A DNA stretch of 64,000 bases, taken from the NCBI RefSeq assembly GCF_001983165.1, contig NZ_MNPU01000021.1, positions 33,064-97,063 on the forward strand, written 5' to 3'. The notes beneath the pieces are model-generated. The model saw only the letters and a list, made by a program, of their open reading frames with translations. It was not told the origin of the DNA and did not search any database. This DNA comes from Pseudomonas gessardii (lineage in GTDB: Bacteria > Pseudomonadota > Gammaproteobacteria > Pseudomonadales > Pseudomonadaceae). A program made the translations under genes and the position numbers. This document shows, piece after piece, positions 44,443 to 52,492 of this stretch (position 1 is the first letter of the stretch; each line of letters begins with the position of its first letter).

Positions 44443-45462
44443 GTGGATGTGCCGTTGCTGCTCGCCGCTGTTTGCGCGACTTCGCCGTGTGGCGAAGACT
44501 TGGAATATGACGCGGATTTCCTGCAATTGGAACGTGCTGCCCAGGGTCAACCCGAGCGCAGCATGGGCGATGCCATTTTGCCCGCCGAGCCACCCGAGTG
44601 GCGTAGTATCCAGCAACAAAGCCTGGACCTGCTGCAACGCAGCAAAGACCTGCGCATCACCCATTTCCTGCTGCAAAGCTCCCTCGCCCTGCAAGGCGTC
44701 GGCGGGCTGGCCAGCGCCCTGACCCTGATCAGCGAACTGCTCCAGCAGTACTGGGCCGAGCTGCATCCGCGCCTGGATGCCGATGACGGCAACGACCCCA
44801 CCGTGCGCATCAACGCCCTCGCCGGCTTGACCTGCGACACGAACATCCGCCTGCTGCGCGAAAGCGTCCTCACGCGCTCGCGAGCGTTCGGCCCCGTGAG
44901 CCTGCGTGGTGCCCTGAATGCCAGCGGCCTGCAAGGGTTTCCCGGCGAAAGCCTCGGCGCCGAGCAACTGGCCGGGGCCTTTCTCGACAGCGACCCAGAG
45001 CAGCTGCAAGCCACCCACACCGCCCTCGTCGAGGCCCGTGCGGCCTGTGAAACCATTGAAAAATATGTCAGCGAGCAAGTCGGTTCCGCCCAGGGCGTGG
45101 ACCTCGGCGCGCTCAAGCAGTTGCTCAAGCAGGCCCTGCAGATTTTCAGCCAGTTCGCAGCGCAAAGCGGCGACAGCCGTGAACCCGAGGTGGTCAGTGA
45201 CGACAGCCACGCCTCGGTCGGACACGCTGGCGCCCCTGCCGCACCCCGCAATACTGGCGAGATCGCCAGCCGCGACGAGGTGCTGCGCGAGCTGGACCGG
45301 ATCCTGGCGTACTACACCCGGCACGAGCCTTCCAGCCCGCTGCCGGTGCTGTTGAACCGGGCGAAAAACCTGGTGCACGCCGATTTTGCGGCCATCGTGC
45401 GCAATCTGATTCCCGACGGCATGTCCCAATTTGAAAACCTGCGCGGCCCGGACGGCGAGTAA
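44443..45462 (+). CDS. tssA: T6SS assembly protein TssA
   Basis: A 339-residue protein with the ImpA N-terminal domain (S-P-C-G-E-D-L-E-Y-D-A-D-F near residues 14-26; R-I-T-H-F-L-L-Q near 71). TssA primes and co-ordinates polymerisation of the inner tube and sheath. It starts at GTG with GGAG upstream, first gene of the rightward arm. The C-terminal ~60 residues hold L-D-R-I-L-A-Y-Y-T-R-H-E-P-S-S-P-L-P, typical of the short TssA1 class. Confidence 0.95.
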   Translation: MDVPLLLAAVCATSPCGEDLEYDADFLQLERAAQGQPERSMGDAILPAEPPEWRSIQQQSLDLLQRSKDLRITHFLLQSSLALQGVGGLASALTLISELLQQYWAELHPRLDADDGNDPTVRINALAGLTCDTNIRLLRESVLTRSRAFGPVSLRGALNASGLQGFPGESLGAEQLAGAFLDSDPEQLQATHTALVEARAACETIEKYVSEQVGSAQGVDLGALKQLLKQALQIFSQFAAQSGDSREPEVVSDDSHASVGHAGAPAAPRNTGEIASRDEVLRELDRILAYYTRHEPSSPLPVLLNRAKNLVHADFAAIVRNLIPDGMSQFENLRGPDGE

Positions 45463-45516
45463 GTCGCCAGGCTTTGCAGTAACAACACCGTCGCTCAAGC
45501 GACCAGGAGCAGCAAC

Positions 45517-46023
45517 GTGGCGAAGCAAAGTTCTCAGAAATTCATCGCGCGCAACCGCGCGCCTCGAGTGCAGATCGAGTACGACGTCGAGCTTTACGGC
45601 GCCGAGAAAAAGGTCCAGCTGCCCTTCGTGATGGGTGTGATGGCCGACCTCGCCGGCAAGCCCGCCGAGCCTCTGGCTCCGGTGGCAGACCGCAAGTTCC
45701 TTGAAGTGGACGTCGACAACTTCGACTCACGCCTCAAGGCCATGCAGCCGCGCGTGGCATTCCACGTACCCAACGAGCTGACCGGCGAAGGCAACCTGAG
45801 CCTGGATATCACCTTTGAAAGCATGGACGACTTCAGCCCGGCTGCCGTGGCGCGCAAGGTCGACTCGCTGAACAAGCTGCTCGAAGCCCGTACCCAGCTG
45901 GCCAACCTGCTGACCTACATGGACGGCAAGACTGGCGCTGAAGAAATCATCATGAAGGCGATCAAGGACCCGGCATTGCTGCAGGCCCTTGCGAGCGCGC
46001 CCAAACCTGCTGGGGACCAGTAA
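45517..46023 (+). CDS. tssB: T6SS contractile sheath small subunit TssB
   Basis: A 168-residue protein (VipA family) starting at GTG with AGGAG upstream; MAKQSSQKFIARNRAPRVQI then E-Y-D-V-E-L-Y-G and the V-D-N-F-D-S-R-L block. It forms the sheath with TssC. In H1-like systems the TssB N-terminus binds TagJ, which is missing here. Confidence 0.97.
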   Translation: MAKQSSQKFIARNRAPRVQIEYDVELYGAEKKVQLPFVMGVMADLAGKPAEPLAPVADRKFLEVDVDNFDSRLKAMQPRVAFHVPNELTGEGNLSLDITFESMDDFSPAAVARKVDSLNKLLEARTQLANLLTYMDGKTGAEEIIMKAIKDPALLQALASAPKPAGDQ

Positions 46024-46025
46024 TC

Positions 46026-47522
46026 ATGAGCGAGAATACCGCCCGCGAAGGCGCACAGAACCTGGGCGCCACCGAAGAAACCAGCGAGTTCGCCTCGCTG
46101 TTGCTGCAAGAATTCAAGCCCAAGACCGAGCGTGCCCGCGAAGCCGTCGAGACCGCCGTGCGCACCCTGGCCGAGCAGGCCCTGGCGCAGACGGACCTGG
46201 TGTCCAACGACGCGATCAAGTCGATTGAATCGATCATCGCCGCCATCGACGCCAAGCTCACCGCCCAGGTCAACCAGGTCATCCATCACCCGGATTTCCA
46301 ACAGCTGGAAAGCGCCTGGCGCGGCCTGCACTACCTGGTCAACAACACCGAGAGCGATGAGCAGCTGAAGATTCGCGTGCTCAATATCTCCAAGACCGAC
46401 CTGCACAAGACCCTGAAGAAATTCAAGGGCACCGCGTGGGACCAGAGCCCGATCTTCAAGAAGATGTACGAGGAAGAGTACGGCCAGTTCGGCGGCGAAC
46501 CATACGGTTGCCTGGTGGGCGATTACTACTTCGACCAGTCGCCACCCGATGTGGAACTGCTGGGCGAGCTGTCGAAAGTCTGCGCCGCCATGCACTCGCC
46601 GTTCATCGCCGCCGCGTCGCCGACCGTGATGGGCATGGGCTCGTGGCAGGAACTGTCGAACCCGCGTGACCTGACCAAGATCTTCACCACCCCGGAATAC
46701 GCCGGCTGGCGCTCGCTGCGTGAATCGGAAGACGCACGCTATATCGGCCTGACCATGCCGCGCTTCCTTGCGCGCCTGCCGTATGGCGCCAAGACCGACC
46801 CGGTGGAAGCCTTCGCCTTTGAAGAAAACACCGACGGTGCCGACAGCTCCAAGTACACCTGGGCCAACGCCGCGTACGCGATGGCGGTGAATATCAACCG
46901 TTCGTTCAAGCACTACGGCTGGTGCTCGCGCATCCGTGGCGTGGAATCTGGCGGTGAAGTGGAAAACCTGCCGGCCCACACCTTCCCTACCGATGACGGT
47001 GGCGTGGACATGAAGTGCCCGACCGAAATCGCCATCAGCGACCGCCGTGAAGCGGAACTGGCGAAGAACGGTTTCATGCCGCTGCTGCACAAGAAAAACA
47101 CCGACTTCGCCGCGTTCATCGGCGCCCAGTCGTTGCAGAAACCGGCCGAATACGACGACCCGGACGCCACCGCCAACGCCAACTTGGCCGCGCGCCTGCC
47201 GTACCTGTTCGCCACCTGCCGTTTCGCTCACTACTTGAAGTGCATCGTGCGCGACAAGATCGGTTCCTTCAAAGAGAAGGACGAGATGCAGCGCTGGTTG
47301 CAGGACTGGATCCTCAACTACGTCGACGGGGATCCTGCGCACTCCACCGAAACCACCAAGGCCCAGCACCCGTTGGCCGCCGCCGAGGTGATCGTGGAGG
47401 ACGTCGAGGGCAACCCGGGGTATTACAACTCCAAGTTCTACCTGCGCCCGCACTACCAGCTCGAAGGGCTGACCGTGTCGTTGCGCCTGGTATCGAAACT
47501 GCCTTCGGCAAAAAGCGCGTAA
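46026..47522 (+). CDS. tssC: T6SS contractile sheath large subunit TssC
   Basis: A 498-residue VipB-family protein two bases after tssB. Family blocks seen: D-F-Q-Q-L-E-S-A-W-R-G-L near 88, G-D-Y-Y-F near 163, and the C-terminal Y-Y-N-S-K-F-Y-L-R-P-H-Y-Q-L-E-G near 467-482. It interlocks with TssB and carries the helix recognised by ClpV after contraction. Confidence 0.98.
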   Translation: MSENTAREGAQNLGATEETSEFASLLLQEFKPKTERAREAVETAVRTLAEQALAQTDLVSNDAIKSIESIIAAIDAKLTAQVNQVIHHPDFQQLESAWRGLHYLVNNTESDEQLKIRVLNISKTDLHKTLKKFKGTAWDQSPIFKKMYEEEYGQFGGEPYGCLVGDYYFDQSPPDVELLGELSKVCAAMHSPFIAAASPTVMGMGSWQELSNPRDLTKIFTTPEYAGWRSLRESEDARYIGLTMPRFLARLPYGAKTDPVEAFAFEENTDGADSSKYTWANAAYAMAVNINRSFKHYGWCSRIRGVESGGEVENLPAHTFPTDDGGVDMKCPTEIAISDRREAELAKNGFMPLLHKKNTDFAAFIGAQSLQKPAEYDDPDATANANLAARLPYLFATCRFAHYLKCIVRDKIGSFKEKDEMQRWLQDWILNYVDGDPAHSTETTKAQHPLAAAEVIVEDVEGNPGYYNSKFYLRPHYQLEGLTVSLRLVSKLPSAKSA

Positions 47523-47532
47523 GCAATTCGCT

Positions 47533-47632
47533 CGTTCCCACGCTCCGCGTGGGAATGCCGCCCGGGATGCTCTGCGTCCCAGTGACGCAGAGCGTCACAG
47601 GATGCGTTACCACGCAGAGCGTGGGAACGATC
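47533..47632. repeat. Palindromic dispersed repeat between tssC and hcp
   Basis: CGTTCCCACGCTCCGCGTGG at 47534-47553 is inverted at 47611-47630 with one mismatch (CCACGCAGAGCGTGGGAACG). The middle holds further hairpins (GACGCAGAGCGTC). This ~100-bp element is a known type of interspersed palindromic repeat in fluorescens-group genomes, distinct from the REP pairs. It sits inside an operon, 38 bases before hcp. Confidence 0.85.
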
Positions 47633-47669
47633 ACCCAATCAAGTGGCATCGGCCACACAGGGAGAAAAC

Positions 47670-48158
47670 ATGGCTGTTGATATTTTCATCAAGATCGGCG
47701 ACATCAAGGGCGAGTCCATGGACAAGGCCCACAAGGACGAAATCGACGTGCTGAACTGGAGCTGGGGCATGGCCCAGTCCGGCAACATGCACGTTGGCAG
47801 TGGCGGCGGCGCGGGCAAGGTGAATATCCAGGACCTGTCGCTGACCAAGTACGTGGACAAGGCTTCGCCCAACCTGATGATGCATTGCGCCAGCGGCAAG
47901 CACATCGACAAGGTCAAGCTGACCGTGCGCAAGGCCGGCGGCGAAAGCCAGGTCGAGTACATGATCATCAACCTCGAAGAAGTGCTGATCACGTCCCTGA
48001 GCACCGGCGGTTCGGGCAGCGATGATCGCCTGACCGAAAACGTCACCCTGAACTTTGCCCAGGTGATGGTCGACTACCAGCCGCAGAAAGCCGACGGCAC
48101 CAAGGACGGCGGCCCGATCAAGTTCGGCTGGAATATCCGTTCCAACACCAAGCGTTGA
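47670..48158 (+). CDS. hcp: T6SS inner-tube protein Hcp
   Basis: A 162-residue Hcp1-type protein, M-A-V-D-I-F-I-K-I-G-D-I-K-G-E-S with L-N-W-S-W-G-M, ending I-K-F-G-W-N-I. Hexameric rings stack to form the ejected tube and also act as chaperones for small effectors such as amidases. The ATG at 47670 has GGGAGAAA upstream. A strong terminator follows, so hcp transcripts should be abundant and partly separate from the downstream genes. Confidence 0.98.
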   Translation: MAVDIFIKIGDIKGESMDKAHKDEIDVLNWSWGMAQSGNMHVGSGGGAGKVNIQDLSLTKYVDKASPNLMMHCASGKHIDKVKLTVRKAGGESQVEYMIINLEEVLITSLSTGGSGSDDRLTENVTLNFAQVMVDYQPQKADGTKDGGPIKFGWNIRSNTKR

Positions 48159-48165
48159 TACGAAG

Positions 48166-48194
48166 ACCCCCGGCGCCACACGCCGGGGGTTTTT
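48166..48194 (+). terminator. Strong terminator after hcp
   Basis: ACCCCCGGCG and CGCCGGGGGT form a perfect 10-bp stem around CCACA, followed by TTTT. Confidence 0.9.
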
Positions 48195-48239
48195 GGTGCT
48201 TGCTCGAATTTCGACCTTCCTCTTTTCGGTATCTGAGTC

Positions 48240-48689
48240 ATGGCCAAACCTTCGTTTATTAATTTGTGGAACAGCTATCCGCGCTACACCTATGCCGACC
48301 CTGCGTGCAACGATGGCTGGGCAAACCAGTGCGCTATTCGCGTGAGCATTGCGCTGTGTGGCGAACGCACGCTACCGGTCAACTCGTCGACCTATAACCT
48401 CGGCCCGCTCTGTGTGCACGGACACGCCCGAGGCGCAGAATCGCTGGCGCACTGGCTGTCGAAAAAACGTCAGCTCAGCCCACCAAAAACCTACACCACT
48501 AGTGTGGCCGACCGCGCCATATTACGGGGCAAGACCGGCATTATTTTCTTCAAGGACTGCTACCAGACCAATACTGATCGGGCTGGCCGGCCCACTGGCG
48601 ACCATATCGACCTGTGGAACCGTGGCCTGACCAAGAGTGGTGATCTGTCCTCAAGCGCCAAGGAAATCTGGTTCTGGGAGCTTTTGTAA
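48240..48689 (+). CDS. tae4: Type VI amidase effector, Tae4 family
   Basis: A 149-residue protein with the Tae4 layout of NlpC/P60-like peptidoglycan amidases: F-I-N-L-W-N-S-Y-P near residue 6, catalytic Cys31 in N-Q-C-A-I-R-V-S, A-R-G-A-E-S-L-A near 63, G-I-I-F-F-K-D near 100, and the His/Asp pair in G-D-H-I-D-L-W-N (His122). It would cleave peptide cross-links in rival cell walls after delivery, probably inside Hcp. No signal peptide, consistent with T6SS delivery. The ribosome site is weak. It overlaps the next gene (TAATG), the usual effector-immunity coupling. Confidence 0.88.
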   Translation: MAKPSFINLWNSYPRYTYADPACNDGWANQCAIRVSIALCGERTLPVNSSTYNLGPLCVHGHARGAESLAHWLSKKRQLSPPKTYTTSVADRAILRGKTGIIFFKDCYQTNTDRAGRPTGDHIDLWNRGLTKSGDLSSSAKEIWFWELL

Positions 48690-49123
48690 TGCGTAGGCCT
48701 TTTGTTGTTGCCGTCCTGGCCGCGAGCCTTGTGAGCCTGAATGCATGCGCGGCAGAAGACGCACCTACGCCAACCGCTGCCACACAAGCGATATTTGTCG
48801 ATCAGCCGCTGAGCCTGGTAGACGATCAAGGTCGCTGCACGCTGGTCAAACCCGACCAGACCCGCATGCAGTTAGACATGGAATGGCCTTGCAGCTTCAG
48901 CCTGGATGCACAGCAGAAGCTGCGGGTAGAGACGTTCAACAACACCCCGATTTTTGCGGTCTGGCGTAGCGATAAAATGCCCGCGCCCAGCCATGACTGC
49001 CTCAGCAAGATGCAAGCTGTTCGCCAGTTTCATGGGACTTTTGAGGCCGGGGCAGTTAGCACCTTTGCGGCCTGCGGCTCAGGTGGCGACCAAAAAATGT
49101 ATGTAGCGCCCTTTACGTGGTAA
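48689..49123 (+). CDS. Putative periplasmic immunity protein for the Tae4-type effector
   Basis: A 144-residue exported protein. Residues 1-21 (M-R-R-P-F-V-V-A-V-L-A-A-S-L-V-S-L-N-A-C) are a signal peptide; S-L-N-A-C could be a lipobox. The mature part looks beta-rich with four further cysteines, not the small helical Tai4 fold, so family assignment is open. Position (start overlapping the effector stop) and periplasmic export, where the amidase acts, support an immunity function. tssE starts seven bases before its stop. Confidence 0.7.
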   Translation: MRRPFVVAVLAASLVSLNACAAEDAPTPTAATQAIFVDQPLSLVDDQGRCTLVKPDQTRMQLDMEWPCSFSLDAQQKLRVETFNNTPIFAVWRSDKMPAPSHDCLSKMQAVRQFHGTFEAGAVSTFAACGSGGDQKMYVAPFTW

Positions 49124-49632
49124 CCGAAATCGCCACCCGCGACCGCCTGCAACCGTCCCTATTGGACCGGTTGACCGACGACGAGCCGAGCAATCCCAAG
49201 GAAAGCGCGGACAAGCGCGTGCTGTCCCTGACCCAGCTCAAAGCCTCGGTGCTGCGGGACCTGGCGTGGCTGCTCAATACCACCTCGCTGCTCAACGCCG
49301 ATGCCACGCTGCATACCCCGGCCGGGACGTCAGTGGTCAATTACGGGCTGCCGGCGCTGGCGGGCAACAGTGCGTCGAGCGTCGATATCAATGCCCTGGA
49401 AGCCTTGATCTACCAGGCGATTGCCACCTTTGAGCCGCGCATCCTGCGCCACACCCTGCGGGTCAAGGCGCGGGTGGCCCATGGCGAGATGAATCACAAC
49501 GCCCTGAGTTTCGAGATCGAAGGCGACCTGTGGGCGCAGCCGGTGCCCTTGCGCCTGTTGCTGCAAACCGATCTGGACCTGGAGTCCGGCCATGTGCGCG
49601 TGGTCAACGCCGACCAGCGGAGGCGCCCATGA
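49117..49632 (+). CDS. tssE: T6SS baseplate protein TssE
   Basis: A 171-residue gp25-like baseplate protein. It begins at GTG (V-T-E-I-A-T-R-D-R-L-Q-P-S-L-L-D-R-L-T-D-D-E), standard for TssE1, with the L-R-D-L-A-W-L-L-N-T near 46 and F-E-P-R-I-L-R-H-T-L near 104. It overlaps the immunity gene by seven bases and tssF by four, so the effector pair is translationally embedded in the structural operon. Confidence 0.95.
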   Translation: MVTEIATRDRLQPSLLDRLTDDEPSNPKESADKRVLSLTQLKASVLRDLAWLLNTTSLLNADATLHTPAGTSVVNYGLPALAGNSASSVDINALEALIYQAIATFEPRILRHTLRVKARVAHGEMNHNALSFEIEGDLWAQPVPLRLLLQTDLDLESGHVRVVNADQRRRP

Positions 49633-51485
49633 ACCCGCGCCTGCTGGAGCTGTATAACCAGGAACTGCACCACGTGCGCGAGAGCGCGGCGGAGTTCGCC
49701 AAGGAATACCCGAAGATCGCCAGTCGGCTGACCCTGTCCGGCATGGACTGTGCCGACCCGTACGTCGAGCGTTTGCTCGAAGGCTTCGCTTATCTCACCG
49801 CCCGGGTGCAGCTCAAGCTCGATGCCGAGTACCCGACCTTCACCCACAATCTGCTGGAAATCGCCTACCCGCACTATCTGGCGCCGACCCCGTCGATGAC
49901 CGTGGTGCAATTGCAGGCCGATCCCGATGAGGGCTCGCTGGCCAGCGGTTTCCCATTGCCCCGCGATACCGTGCTGCGCGCCGCCCTGGGCCGCGAAACC
50001 CAGACCTGCTGCGAGTACCGCACCGCGCACCCGGTGATGTTGTGGCCGTTGCAGGTCAGCCAGGCCGATTACTTCGGCAACCCGTCCGCCGTGCTCGGGC
50101 GCCTGGCCGCCAGCGAACCCAAGGCCAAGGCTGGTTTGCGCCTGACCCTGCGCACCGGCGCCGAGCTGCCCTTCAACAGCCTGGCCCTGGACAACCTGCC
50201 GCTGTACCTGAGCGGCGCCGATGAGCAACCGTTCCGCCTCTACGAGCAGTTGCTGGGCAATGTGTGCGCGGTGTTTGCGCGCCAGCCCGGCGGTGACTGG
50301 GTGGAGCGCCTGCCGCAGGACGCCCTACGGCCGCGCGGGTTCGACGACGCCGAGGCGGCGATGCCAGTGGTCTCGCGAGCGTTCCAGGGTTATCGCCTGC
50401 TGCAGGAATACTTCGCCCTGCCCCATCGCTACCTGTTCGTCGAATTCGCCGCGCTGAGCCGCGCCGTACAGCGCTGCGATGGCCAGGAGCTGGAGTTGGT
50501 CGTGCTGTTCGACCGCCACGACCCGAGCCTGGAAGGCAGTGTGGGCGCCGCGCAATTCGTGCCGTTCTGCACCCCGGCGATCAACCTGTTCCCCAAGCGC
50601 GTGGACCGGATTCACTTGTCCGAGCGGGTCAACGAACACCATGTGATTGCCGACCGCACCCGGCCCATGGACTTCGAGATTCACTCCCTGAGCGGCATCA
50701 CCGGCCATGGCAGCGGGCCGGAACAAGCCTTTTTGCCGTTTTATGCCGTGCGTGATCCGTCACGCTACGGTCGCGACCAGTCTTACTACAGCGTGCGCCG
50801 CGAGCCACGGGTGCTGTCCAGCGACCAGCGGCGCAATGGCCCGCGCTCCACCTATGTGGGCAGCGAGACCTTTGTCAGCCTGGTGGACAGCCAGCAGGCG
50901 CCTTACCGTCACGACCTGCGCCAATTGGGCGTGACCGCGCTGTGCACCAACCGCGACCTGCCACTGTTCATGAGCGTGGGCAACGGCAAGACCGACTTCA
51001 CCCTGGCCGACAGCGCCCCGGTGCTGGCGGTGCGTTGCGTCGCCGGGCCCAGCCGCCCGCGCGCCAGCCACGCCCATGATGCCAAGGCCTGGCGCCTGAT
51101 CAGCCAGTTGTCGCTCAACTACCTGTCCCTCAGCGAGGGCCAGGGTGCCGCCGCGCTGCGTGAACTGCTGCGCCTGTACGGCGACAGCAACGACGCCGCC
51201 CTGCAATTGCAGATCGAAGGCCTGCGCGAAGTCAGCAGCAAAGCGGTGACCCGCCGTCTGCCGATGCCCGGCCCGATCGTGTTTGGCCGTGGCCTGGAAA
51301 TCACCCTGGAATTTGATGAAAACGCGTTTCGCGGCACCGGCGTGTTCCTGCTCGGTGCGGTGCTGGAACGGTTCCTGGCGCGTTATGTGTCGATCAACAG
51401 TTTTACCGAGACGGTGATCCGTACCACCGAACGCGGCGAGATCATGCGATGGAAAGCCAAGCCCGGACGGCGTCCGACCCTGTGA
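49629..51485 (+). CDS. tssF: T6SS baseplate protein TssF
   Basis: A 618-residue protein beginning MNPRLLELYNQELHHVRESA, the classical TssF/VasA (DUF879) start, with Y-P-K-I-A-S-R-L near 26 and E-G-F-A-Y-L-T-A-R-V near 50. It forms the baseplate wedge with TssG and TssE. It overlaps tssE (ATGA) and tssG (37 bases). Confidence 0.96.
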   Translation: MNPRLLELYNQELHHVRESAAEFAKEYPKIASRLTLSGMDCADPYVERLLEGFAYLTARVQLKLDAEYPTFTHNLLEIAYPHYLAPTPSMTVVQLQADPDEGSLASGFPLPRDTVLRAALGRETQTCCEYRTAHPVMLWPLQVSQADYFGNPSAVLGRLAASEPKAKAGLRLTLRTGAELPFNSLALDNLPLYLSGADEQPFRLYEQLLGNVCAVFARQPGGDWVERLPQDALRPRGFDDAEAAMPVVSRAFQGYRLLQEYFALPHRYLFVEFAALSRAVQRCDGQELELVVLFDRHDPSLEGSVGAAQFVPFCTPAINLFPKRVDRIHLSERVNEHHVIADRTRPMDFEIHSLSGITGHGSGPEQAFLPFYAVRDPSRYGRDQSYYSVRREPRVLSSDQRRNGPRSTYVGSETFVSLVDSQQAPYRHDLRQLGVTALCTNRDLPLFMSVGNGKTDFTLADSAPVLAVRCVAGPSRPRASHAHDAKAWRLISQLSLNYLSLSEGQGAAALRELLRLYGDSNDAALQLQIEGLREVSSKAVTRRLPMPGPIVFGRGLEITLEFDENAFRGTGVFLLGAVLERFLARYVSINSFTETVIRTTERGEIMRWKAKPGRRPTL

Positions 51486-52492
51486 GTACCCTGGAGGCGA
51501 TGCACCAGGAGCCCTGGGAATATGACTTCTTCCAGGCGCTGCGCCGTATCGAGTGCGAATCGCCCCACCTGCCGCGCCTGGGGCATTCCCTGCGCCTGGC
51601 CGATGACCCGTTGCGCCTCGGGCAACAGGCTGATTGCACGTTCGCCCCGGCCACCCTGGCCTCGGTGAGCCCTGGCGGCGACGGCACACCTGCGCGCCTG
51701 GAGCAGTTCTTTTTCGGCCTCGGCGGCCCCAACGGCCCGCTGCCGCTGCACATCACCGAGTACGTGCGCGAACGCCAGCGCAACAACGCCGACAGCACCA
51801 GCAAGCGCTTTCTGGATGTGTTCCATCACCGCCTGCTGACCCTGTTCTACCGGGCCTGGGCCGAAGCGCGGCCAACCGTCAGCCATGACCGGCCCGACGA
51901 TGACTACTGGTCCGCGCGCCTCGCCGCCTTGAGTGGCCGGGGTATGCCCAGCCTGCTTGAGCAGGGCCTGATCCCGGACACGGCGAAGCTGCACTACAGC
52001 GGCCATCTCTCGGCGCAAACCCGCTACCCGGACGGCCTGAAGGCGATTCTCGGCGAGTATTTCGGCCTGCCGGTAGAGATTGAAGAGTACGTCGGCCAAT
52101 GGCTGGAGCTGCCCGAACGCAGCCGGGTCAGCGTCAGCGCCAATCAGTTGGGGGTGGACTTTTGCCTGGGCAGCCATGTGTGGGACCGCCAGCACAAATT
52201 TCGCATCCGCCTGGGCCCGCTCACGCTGGACGACTACATGGGCATGTTGCCCGGCAGCCAGCCGTTCAATGAACTGGTGGCCTGGGTGGCCGAGTACCTG
52301 GGCCATGAACTGGACTGGGACTTGAACCTGGTTCTGCAACAACCCGAAGTCCCGGCGCTGCAACTCAACGGCCAGTTCCGCCTGGGCTTCAACACGTGGC
52401 TCGGCCAACCCGGGCACGACGCCAACGACCTAATCCTGGCCCGGCATTACGCCGATCAGGCCACCACCTCAAGGAATCCAGAGCATGGGTGA
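51449..52492 (+). CDS. tssG: T6SS baseplate protein TssG
   Basis: A 347-residue TssG/VasB (DUF1305) protein: E-P-W-E-Y-D-F-F-Q-A-L-R-R-I-E near residue 21, and F-F-G-L-x-G-P-N-G-P-L-P-L-H near 86-98. It starts 37 bases inside tssF and overlaps clpV by eight bases. Confidence 0.96.
   Translation: MESQARTASDPVSTLEAMHQEPWEYDFFQALRRIECESPHLPRLGHSLRLADDPLRLGQQADCTFAPATLASVSPGGDGTPARLEQFFFGLGGPNGPLPLHITEYVRERQRNNADSTSKRFLDVFHHRLLTLFYRAWAEARPTVSHDRPDDDYWSARLAALSGRGMPSLLEQGLIPDTAKLHYSGHLSAQTRYPDGLKAILGEYFGLPVEIEEYVGQWLELPERSRVSVSANQLGVDFCLGSHVWDRQHKFRIRLGPLTLDDYMGMLPGSQPFNELVAWVAEYLGHELDWDLNLVLQQPEVPALQLNGQFRLGFNTWLGQPGHDANDLILARHYADQATTSRNPEHG

Noticed and set aside
45915..47453. 512-codon open frame opposite tssC
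   Set aside because: Antisense shadow; TssC is unmistakable on the plus strand.
47533..47632. Repeat considered as a CRISPR or tRNA-like structure
   Set aside because: Only one inverted unit with no regular direct repeats or spacers, and no tRNA cloverleaf; it matches dispersed palindromic repeats.
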